From Pseudothermotoga sp. (GTDB lineage: Bacteria > Thermotogota > Thermotogae > Thermotogales > DSM-5069), in the NCBI GenBank assembly GCA_025060105.1, contig JANXCS010000001.1, positions 228,282 through 292,281 of the forward strand: a stretch of DNA of 64,000 bases, written 5' to 3'. A program made the position numbers and the translations under genes. Shown piece after piece: positions 57,612 through 64,000 of the stretch. Position 1 is the first letter of the stretch, and every line of letters starts with the position of its first letter. The notes under the pieces are model-generated. The model had not been told where the DNA came from. It saw only the letters and a list, made by a program, of their open reading frames with translations, and ran no database searches.

Positions 57612-60113
57612 ATGCACGAGCTTGTGAAAAGGTGGCAGAGTATCTCTCCGTCTCAGAATGCTGAAAAGATTCTTAGGGAGAGGTACTATTTGAAAAACCG
57701 TGAGGGAGAATACATCGAAAATAGTTGGAATGAGCTTTCGAGGAGAGTTGCGCGTGTCATAGCCAGTGCCGAGCTTGTGAACAATCCGCGCTTGAAGAGC
57801 ATGTCTCCCGCTGAGTGCTTGGATCACATCAAATATTGGGAGGAATCGTTTTATGAGTTACTTTCGAGTCGAATTTTCATTCCGAACAGTCCGACACTTT
57901 TCAACGCAGGAATGGGTGTCGATTTTGAATTACTCTACAAGCCAATCGAGAACATGAAACTTGAAGATTACGAGCAAATAGTTCGTCAAAGGAACCATCT
58001 TCATATGCTCTCGGCCTGCTTCGTTGTACCTGTTGAAGACAGTATAGATGGTATTTTTACGGCGGTGAAGGAATTCGCTTTGATCACAAAGGTGGGAGGA
58101 GGTATTGGAAGCAATTTCAGTACGTTGAGACCAAACGGTAGTTTCGTTGCTGGAACGCATGGTAAAGCCTCTGGGCCAATAAGTTTCATGCACGTGTTCA
58201 ACTCTGCCGTTTCTGTTGTTGAGCAAGGTTACAGAAGAAGAGGAGCTTTGATGGGAATTTTGAACATCGATCATCCCGATATCGTTGATTTCATACACGC
58301 CAAACGTGGTAACGATGGTGAACGCATACTCAAGTTTTTCAACATATCAGTGGGTATTCCCATGGAACGTGAGGAGCTGCTGAAACTCTACGAGAAAGAT
58401 GGTTACATCGAGCTTCAACATCCAAAATGGTCTGGAGAGAAACGTATTAGGGTTAGAGAGATCTTCGAAATGATAGCAAGAAATGCTTGGGAAACGGGCG
58501 ATCCGGGCATGGTGTTTCTTGGTGAGATGAACAAGTACTACGCACTTTACCCGGTGAGGCAAATCATTTCTACAAATCCGTGTGGTGAGATTGGATTGGG
58601 TCCATACGAAGCGTGCAACCTTGGATCCATAGATGTTGCAAAGCTCTTCGATGGTACGAAGTTTTACTGGGAAGTGCTTGAGAAAATTGTCAGGGTGGCC
58701 GTCAGATTCTTGGATAACGTCATAGATGTGAATGTTTTTCCAATCGATAAAATCGAACGAGCAGTGAAAGAATCAAGAAGGCTCGGTTTGGGTATCATGG
58801 GTTTTGCAGATTTACTTTATCAAATGGAGATACCTTACAATTCTGAAGAAGCTCGCTGTTTTGCAAAGAATTTGATGGCTTTCATCTCCTTCCATGCACA
58901 TGAAGCTTCTTCGGATCTTGGTGAAGAGAAGGGAAACTTCCCTCTCTTTTCTCAGAGCAGGTTTGTGCAACAAGAAGATTTCATACCCTTCTCGATGGAC
59001 ATGAGTGATTACGACGAAGAGATAAAGGAACATTTCAAAACCAGAGCAAAGAGATTCAAGAGAAACGTTGCAGTGCTAGCGATTGCGCCCACAGGGTCTA
59101 TTTCCAACATAGCTGATACCTCTTCAGGTTTGGAACCAAATTTTCTGCTGGCTTACGTTAGGTACGTGAACAAGCAGAACAGTGGAGAGCGAGAACCCTT
59201 GCTCTATGTGAATGAAGTTTTGAGGAAAAAGTTGAACGGAGAGGTTTTGAAAAGAATAGAAGACAAACTTATAGAACAGGGGACTCTGAAAAATCTTGAC
59301 GTGGACGAAAAATGGAAGAGCATCTTTGTGGTGGCACTGGATATAAGCCCGAAGGATCATCTGCTCATGCAGGAAGCGTTCCAATGTTATGTCGATAACA
59401 ATATTTCAAAGACCATTAACATGCCAAACTCTTCAACAGTTCAAGATGTTTTGGACATCTATGTCGAGGCTTTAAAGCATAGAATACGCGGTTTGACTGT
59501 GTATCGCGATGGTTCATTGAGAACACAGGTTCTTACGGCAACTAAGGCGGCACAAAAGAAAGAAAGCAAGTTACAATTCTTCATTGTAGATGAGAAGCAC
59601 AAGCTCAGACCGCGCCCAAGGAAAGAAACGTTGAGGAGTGTAACGAGGAAGTACAGAACGCCCGAAGGGACAACTTACATAACTGTTTCTTTCGATGATA
59701 ACGGAGAAGCCATAGAAATCTTTCTCTCCAACGGCACAGAGATAGCTGAAGCCATAGGAAGACTTTGCTCAATAGCCCTCAGAGCAGGGGTTTCACCGGA
59801 TGAGATCATAGAACAGTTAATCAAAGTGAAAGGCGGGTACGTGAGGAACGTTGGTATGGAGATCAAGAAAGCGATAGAAGATTTTTCATTGCTCTGGCCA
59901 TCTTCTTCTGAAAATAACGTTTCAACAGGGACTTTCAAAAGCAATGAGGAGATAGAAAGATTTGTGGAAGCAAACAAACTCGAATGGCGAGAGGGTTACT
60001 ACGTTGATTCTCTGGGAAACGTTTATTGTCCTGCATGCCTGAGTAAAAACTCTTTGTTCAAACAAGAAGGTTGTATCTCGTGTAGAAGCTGTGGTTGGTC
60101 AAGGTGTGGGTGA
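57612..60113 (+). CDS. nrdJ: Adenosylcobalamin-dependent ribonucleotide reductase (class II)
   Basis: Makes deoxyribonucleotides using B12 and a thiyl radical. The 833-residue protein has the active-site region NPCGEIGLGPYEACNLGSID, an ATP-cone-free N-terminus, SACFVVPVEDSIDGIF, the TSCPD domain (TPEGTTYITVSFDDNGEA...SIALRAGVSPDEI) and a C-terminal CPAC...CISCRSCGWSRCG tail that likely combines a zinc ribbon with redox cysteines. GGGGG lies 7 T before the ATG. Confidence 0.96.
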   Translation: MHELVKRWQSISPSQNAEKILRERYYLKNREGEYIENSWNELSRRVARVIASAELVNNPRLKSMSPAECLDHIKYWEESFYELLSSRIFIPNSPTLFNAGMGVDFELLYKPIENMKLEDYEQIVRQRNHLHMLSACFVVPVEDSIDGIFTAVKEFALITKVGGGIGSNFSTLRPNGSFVAGTHGKASGPISFMHVFNSAVSVVEQGYRRRGALMGILNIDHPDIVDFIHAKRGNDGERILKFFNISVGIPMEREELLKLYEKDGYIELQHPKWSGEKRIRVREIFEMIARNAWETGDPGMVFLGEMNKYYALYPVRQIISTNPCGEIGLGPYEACNLGSIDVAKLFDGTKFYWEVLEKIVRVAVRFLDNVIDVNVFPIDKIERAVKESRRLGLGIMGFADLLYQMEIPYNSEEARCFAKNLMAFISFHAHEASSDLGEEKGNFPLFSQSRFVQQEDFIPFSMDMSDYDEEIKEHFKTRAKRFKRNVAVLAIAPTGSISNIADTSSGLEPNFLLAYVRYVNKQNSGEREPLLYVNEVLRKKLNGEVLKRIEDKLIEQGTLKNLDVDEKWKSIFVVALDISPKDHLLMQEAFQCYVDNNISKTINMPNSSTVQDVLDIYVEALKHRIRGLTVYRDGSLRTQVLTATKAAQKKESKLQFFIVDEKHKLRPRPRKETLRSVTRKYRTPEGTTYITVSFDDNGEAIEIFLSNGTEIAEAIGRLCSIALRAGVSPDEIIEQLIKVKGGYVRNVGMEIKKAIEDFSLLWPSSSENNVSTGTFKSNEEIERFVEANKLEWREGYYVDSLGNVYCPACLSKNSLFKQEGCISCRSCGWSRCG

Positions 60114-60120
60114 AAAATAA

Positions 60121-60141
60121 AGCCGGCCTTTAAGGCCGGCT
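60121..60141. terminator. Bidirectional terminator between nrdJ and the DUF1292 gene
   Basis: AGCCGGCC (60121-60128), 5-base loop, GGCCGGCT (60134-60141), with a T-rich flank on both sides (minus strand TTATTTTTCAC, plus strand CACTTTTCTT). Confidence 0.85.
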
Positions 60142-60464
60142 CACTTTTCTTGCTGTTCTTCAGGTTCAACGAGTTTTCTGAGTTCTTCATCCTTTTCTAG
60201 CAAATCTTCCCAGGCTTTGGACACCCGTTCGAACTCTTCTTCAGATTCCACCGAATTTATGTAGAGTCCACCATCCTCGGCCTCTTTAACTTCGAACGGG
60301 TAGATATCACCGAACTGCTGGATTTCTCCTTCCTCGTTTACCATGATTTCCTCACAGATCCAGTACTTCTTCGTTCCATCTTCAATTTCTGCAAGCACCA
60401 CAAAATGATGCTCATGACCTTGTTCATCTGTCAACACGAACACGTCTAGATCCTCTTCTCTCAT
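60141..60464 (-). CDS. DUF1292 domain protein
   Basis: A 107-residue acidic protein with the DUF1292 pattern (FVLTDEQGHEHHFVVLAEIEDGTKKYWICEEI and EDGGLYINSVESEEEFERVSKAWEDLL). Function unknown; family members are small cytoplasmic proteins. ATG at 60464 follows GGGAGCTGG; a TTG at 60482 would add six residues. Its T-rich 3' end is the terminator shared with nrdJ. Confidence 0.82.
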   Translation of the reverse strand: MREEDLDVFVLTDEQGHEHHFVVLAEIEDGTKKYWICEEIMVNEEGEIQQFGDIYPFEVKEAEDGGLYINSVESEEEFERVSKAWEDLLEKDEELRKLVEPEEQQEK

Positions 60465-60498
60465 GTTACCAGCTCCCTTCAAACCGAACAGTAACTAA

Positions 60499-60600
60499 AT
60501 AATACCACACTTTCAAAGGAAGCGCTCGAGAGTGTACAAGATAAAGATTCAGTTAAGAAATCAGAAAAGATGAGGAAAGCTGTGAATCGTGTGGTAAAAT
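60499..60600. promoter_or_regulatory. Divergent extended -10 promoters (DUF1292 gene and BMP operon)
   Basis: TACCACAC (60503-60510) and GTGTGGTA (60589-60596) are exact reverse complements. Each is part of an extended -10: minus strand TGGTATTAT (60507-60499) for the DUF1292 gene, plus strand TGGTAAAAT (60592-60600) for the BMP operon. -35 boxes are weak. The rest of 60465-60683 shows no gene or known RNA. Confidence 0.45.
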
Positions 60601-60683
60601 AATTTCGAAAAGAATCAAAATGATTTCAAGCTCCACTCTATTGTGTGAACACGAACATATTATAGCAGCGCGGGGTGATGAGG

Positions 60684-61661
60684 ATGAAGAGTCTAACGTT
60701 GATCCTCTTAATGATTTCAAGCTTTTTATACGCTTATTCGGTGGTTCTTCTCATCACGGGTGAAGTGGCCGGAAATGCTATTTACGAGATGGCCGTATCT
60801 GGTGCGAAGAGAGCAGCACAAGATTTTGGATTCGAAGTGAAGGTAGTCGAAGGTGGGTACAACCCTGCTCGTTGGGCAACTTTACTCACAAGCCTGGCTG
60901 CTTCGCGAAGTTACGATCTCATAGTGACGTTCACTGAGGGCATGCCGAAAAACGTTGAAACCACGGCCAGAGCTTTTCCGAATCAAAAGATAGTATTGGT
61001 AGATGCTATAGCACCGATACTGCCAAACGTGTATTCTGTAGCTTTCAAAGACGAGGAAATGGCATACCTTGCAGGTTATTTTGCCGCCTTGGTGACTAAA
61101 AGTGACATGCCTAACGCCAATGAAGATCTCAAAGTGGGCATGATCGCAGGAGATGTTTATCCTGCCATGATGAATAAGATTAAACCTGCATATGAGAAAG
61201 GTGTGAAAGATGTCGATCCTAACGCACGCGTGATCTTTTCAGTTGTCGGTAGTTGGGCTGATCCAAGTAAGGGAGCTGAACTTGCACAAGTTCAGTATGA
61301 ACAGGGTGTCGATGTTATATTCCTCGTAGCCGGAGGTTCGGGCATGGGTGCTGTCAGAAAAGCAAGAGAAATGAGAAAATACGTGATAGGTGTCGATTCG
61401 AACTATATTGAGAGAGATCCTGAGGTGATCCTTGCGTGTGCACTGAAGCACATCGACCGAGCCATCTATGAGATTCTGGCGAAGGCGGTGAAAAATCAGC
61501 TGAAGTTCGGTACAAGTGAAGTGTGGGGAATTAAAGAAGGAATGATAGGTTTCACGTTCGATGATCCGAACTATTTGAAGAATGTACCGAAGGAAATCAA
61601 TTTACAAATGTTGAGAGTGTATGAGAAGCTAAAAGAGGGGTTGATCGCACCATTACCGTGA
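60684..61661 (+). CDS. BMP-family ABC transporter substrate-binding protein
   Basis: Extracellular binding protein of the basic membrane protein (Med/PnrA) family, which commonly binds purine nucleosides or sugars. The 325-residue protein has a signal peptide (1-18, MKSLTLILLMISSFLYAYS). Its core is VVLLITGEVAGNAIYEMAVSGAKRAAQDFG, AYLAGYFAALVTKS, VGMIAGDVYPAMMNKI and VIGVDSNYIE. Unusually for the family, no lipobox cysteine is seen. GGGGTG precedes ATG 60684. First gene of the BMP operon. Confidence 0.9.
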   Translation: MKSLTLILLMISSFLYAYSVVLLITGEVAGNAIYEMAVSGAKRAAQDFGFEVKVVEGGYNPARWATLLTSLAASRSYDLIVTFTEGMPKNVETTARAFPNQKIVLVDAIAPILPNVYSVAFKDEEMAYLAGYFAALVTKSDMPNANEDLKVGMIAGDVYPAMMNKIKPAYEKGVKDVDPNARVIFSVVGSWADPSKGAELAQVQYEQGVDVIFLVAGGSGMGAVRKAREMRKYVIGVDSNYIERDPEVILACALKHIDRAIYEILAKAVKNQLKFGTSEVWGIKEGMIGFTFDDPNYLKNVPKEINLQMLRVYEKLKEGLIAPLP

Positions 61662-63169
61662 AGCAAGAACCATTGGTTCAAATGTTGGATATTCATAAAA
61701 CTTTTCACATGTCAGGTGTGAACGCCTTAAAGGCAGTGAACCTTTCTTTACATGCTGGAACTATCCATGTGTTGCTTGGCGCGAACGGCGCGGGGAAAAC
61801 GACGCTGGCCAGAATTCTATGTGGTGAATTACGACCCGAAACGGGTCGGATCTTACTGAATGGAAAAACTGTCAATTTCAAAAAACCGAGAGACGCGATG
61901 CACAACGGTATAGTTTTAGTTCATCAAGATTTACATTTGGTAGACGATTTGACTATTTTTGAAAATATTTTTGTTGGACGAGAACCAAGTAGATCAATCT
62001 TTCTCAGCAAGAAAAAAGCTGAAAGCATGATCAAGAAATTCTCCGAGGAATTTGCGTTGCCCCCTCTCAACCTCAGGGTGGAGAATTTAAGTATGTCTGA
62101 GAAGCAGAAGATTGAGATAGCACGTGCCTTAATATCTGGTGCGAGAATTTTGATTTTTGATGAACCGACAGTTTATTTGGACGAGGAAGAACAATCAAAG
62201 TTGTTCAAGATTATGCAAACTTTGAAAAGATCAGGTTGTGCCATCTTACTAATAACGCATGATATTTATCAAGCTTTGAAAATAGCTGATTTTTTGACGG
62301 TGCTGAGAGAAGGTGAAGTGGCTCTGAGCGGTGAAGTTTCACGTTTTACCATTCAGCAGGTTTTGAACGCAATGGGGCTATCTTCAACGAAAGTGGAATC
62401 AAAGCGGATTCCAAGGGGGGGAGAAAATCTTCTAGAAGTTCTCGATCTTTCAGTGAAGGTTAAGGGCAAGCTCGTTCTGGACAGATTTTCTCTCAGTTTC
62501 AAAGAGGGAGAAATCGTCGGGCTCTTTGGTCTTGGAAAGGACGGTCATTTTGATTTTTTAGATGTGATCATGGGCTTGAAAAAACCATCTTCTGGAAAGG
62601 TGATCTTCAAAGGACTAGAGATAACGAATCTTTCAGTCCGAGAGAGAAGAAAACTTGGTATAGCTTATATACCAGAAGATCGCTTAAGCGAAGCAGTGAA
62701 CCCAACCGCTTCGGTCTTAGAAAACACTGTGGTGAATGTATATCACGAAAAACCTTATTCTAGATTTGGATTTTTAAACTGGCAATCTCTTCAACGATGT
62801 GCACTCTCCATGTTACAAGAATTCGGCGTGAAGTTTCAATCGCTCTGGCAACCTGTGAGTACACTTTCGGGGGGAAATCTACAGAGGTTGATTCTCGCTC
62901 GTGAATTAGCTCAAAAACCAAAACTCGTTTTAGCTTGTAAACCTACTGCTGGGCTCGACATACAATTTCAAAGTTATGCATCGGAAAAATTCCGAGAAAT
63001 CAGCTTGAATGGAGCTGTTTTGATCGCTACGAATGATATCGAAGAAGTTGCGAATCTCTGTGATAGAGTGATCGTGTTTTCTAAGGGAAAGGTTAAAAGG
63101 ATCGTGCTTGTCAGTGGGAGTTTTGTCAAGCAAGACGTTTTTGCCTCGCTCGTTGGTGATAAAAGATGA
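61658..63169 (+). CDS. BMP-type ABC transporter, two-domain ATPase
   Basis: A 503-residue tandem ABC ATPase of the RbsA/YufO type. NBD1 has Walker A GANGAGKTT, the signature LSMSEKQK and Walker B LIFDEPT. NBD2 has the degenerate Walker A GLGKDGHF and CKPTAGLD in place of DEPT, with LSGGNLQ. Only the first half is expected to hydrolyse ATP fully, as in related transporters. GTG start; 4-base overlaps with both neighbours. Confidence 0.93.
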   Translation: MKQEPLVQMLDIHKTFHMSGVNALKAVNLSLHAGTIHVLLGANGAGKTTLARILCGELRPETGRILLNGKTVNFKKPRDAMHNGIVLVHQDLHLVDDLTIFENIFVGREPSRSIFLSKKKAESMIKKFSEEFALPPLNLRVENLSMSEKQKIEIARALISGARILIFDEPTVYLDEEEQSKLFKIMQTLKRSGCAILLITHDIYQALKIADFLTVLREGEVALSGEVSRFTIQQVLNAMGLSSTKVESKRIPRGGENLLEVLDLSVKVKGKLVLDRFSLSFKEGEIVGLFGLGKDGHFDFLDVIMGLKKPSSGKVIFKGLEITNLSVRERRKLGIAYIPEDRLSEAVNPTASVLENTVVNVYHEKPYSRFGFLNWQSLQRCALSMLQEFGVKFQSLWQPVSTLSGGNLQRLILARELAQKPKLVLACKPTAGLDIQFQSYASEKFREISLNGAVLIATNDIEEVANLCDRVIVFSKGKVKRIVLVSGSFVKQDVFASLVGDKR

Positions 63170-64000
63170 AAAATCTAAAACTAGTTTTTTCTTCGATGTT
63201 GAACATCTTGTTGGCCTTGCTTGTAGGTATGGTTGTACTGCTCTTCATTTCGAAGGAACCCATCGCGACTCTTAAATGGTTCTTTCTTGGTCCTTTCACA
63301 AATTTCTATTTTTTCGGAAACATGCTTGCCGCATCGATCCCACTCATTTTTACTGGGTTGGCAGCTTCTGTTGGTTTCCACGCAAATGTGTTCAATCTCG
63401 GCTTAGAGGGTCAGTACTATTTTGGAGCGATCGTTGGGACAGTCATCGGCTTGAATGTATCAAAACTTGGTTTGTTTTCGATACCATTCATCATCTTGAT
63501 GTCTTTCTCTATTGGTTCTTTACTGTTTTTACCTTCGGTTTTGTTGAGATTGAAGTTTGGTTTCAGCGAGCTCATAAGTTCATTCATGATAGGACAGATT
63601 TTCATTTATGTGGGAGATTTCTTTCTGAATGGTCCTCTCAGAGACCCTCAAGCTGCTTTGTCAGCTACGAAGTACCTCGACGAAACCGCTAGACTCCCGA
63701 AGATTTTGCCACCGTCTAATTTGCATGTTGGATATGTAATAGGAATTGGTTTGTGCTTTCTTGCACATTCGTTGTACAAGCATGCTGTGATAGGTTACGA
63801 ATTCAAAATGGTGAGAGGAAATCCCCGCTTTGCTAACGTATCCGGTATGAATGTGGCAAAGATTTTGTCGATAGCTGCGATATTCAGTGGAGGACTCGCT
63901 GCGATGGGAGGAATGATCGATGTGTTGGGCGTACACGGAAGAGTTGTGCGGGGCTTTTCGCACGGTAACGGATTCAATGGGATAGCGGTTTCACTGTTGG
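63166..64000 (+). CDS. BMP-type ABC transporter permease (runs off the window end)
   Basis: The ATG at 63166 overlaps the ATPase stop (ATGA). The frame stays open to the last base, about 278 residues visible. It begins MKNLKLVFSSML, has repeated hydrophobic helices, and carries the family motif NVFNLGLEGQYYFGAI, then GFSELISSFMIGQI and, near the end, ANVSGMNVAKILSIAAIFSGGLAAMGGM. This matches the YufP-like permease of BMP transporters. A second permease is expected beyond the window. Confidence 0.9.
   Translation, partial: MKNLKLVFSSMLNILLALLVGMVVLLFISKEPIATLKWFFLGPFTNFYFFGNMLAASIPLIFTGLAASVGFHANVFNLGLEGQYYFGAIVGTVIGLNVSKLGLFSIPFIILMSFSIGSLLFLPSVLLRLKFGFSELISSFMIGQIFIYVGDFFLNGPLRDPQAALSATKYLDETARLPKILPPSNLHVGYVIGIGLCFLAHSLYKHAVIGYEFKMVRGNPRFANVSGMNVAKILSIAAIFSGGLAAMGGMIDVLGVHGRVVRGFSHGNGFNGIAVSLL

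Overview
The window looks like a chromosomal segment of a thermophilic, fermentative member of the Thermotogales (Thermotoga/Pseudothermotoga type). This assignment rests on recalled family knowledge, not a search. The pointers are a MurE with the DDPRGEDP motif known from Thermotoga MurE, the long form of protein-L-isoaspartate methyltransferase, the order TM1266-like regulator - hydG - TM1268-like gene - hydE - hydF, a porGDAB pyruvate:ferredoxin oxidoreductase operon, a GH57 branching enzyme, and a B12-dependent ribonucleotide reductase. Genes are tightly packed, with many 4-base overlaps, frequent TTG and GTG starts, and strong GGAGG ribosome sites.

Layout. 36-4678 (minus): cell-wall genes murE, murF, mraY and a secreted beta-propeller-like protein. 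They run divergently from 4781-7441, the heat-shock operon hrcA-grpE-dnaJ, which has a CIRCE operator. 7588-16873 (plus): a DUF4912 protein and a GH57 branching enzyme (glycogen), porGDAB (pyruvate to acetyl-CoA), pncA-pncB (NAD salvage), pdxS-pdxT (PLP synthesis) and a degenerate GGDEF-like protein. 16967-19029 (minus): serA and a class V aminotransferase. 19237-26735 (plus): an unbroken amino-acid fermentation module made of an aminotransferase, two butyrate-kinase-like genes around a phosphate butyryltransferase, a P-loop protein and a four-subunit 2-oxoacid:ferredoxin oxidoreductase.

26778-33717 (minus): an envelope cluster made of an isoaspartate methyltransferase, a thioester alpha-2-macroglobulin, a small membrane-anchored gluzincin-like peptidase and a DUF1175 (YfaT-like, NlpC/P60-like) protein. 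33888-37997 (plus): the [FeFe]-hydrogenase maturation operon, preceded by a 5' leader with two mutually exclusive hairpins, one a terminator. 37981-45255: an aldo/keto reductase (minus), a membrane-anchored coiled-coil protein (plus), an HD-GYP phosphodiesterase preceded by a 28-codon peptide gene and a structured leader (minus), engB, lon, tsaE, an inositol monophosphatase and tRNA-Val (all minus).

45422-64000: a chemoreceptor, a metallophosphoesterase, argS-purB-purA-nitroreductase-argF, csp (minus), a GNAT enzyme, a zinc-ribbon protein, isoaspartyl dipeptidase, rex, nrdJ, a DUF1292 protein (minus) and a BMP-type nucleoside/sugar ABC transporter whose permease gene runs off the window end.

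The window is mostly core metabolism. There is no CRISPR array, prophage, transposon or rRNA. The most promising less-described elements are the attenuator-like leader of the hydrogenase maturation operon, the peptide gene and structured leader in front of the HD-GYP gene, the alpha-2-macroglobulin/peptidase/DUF1175 cluster, and the P-loop protein embedded in the oxidoreductase operon.
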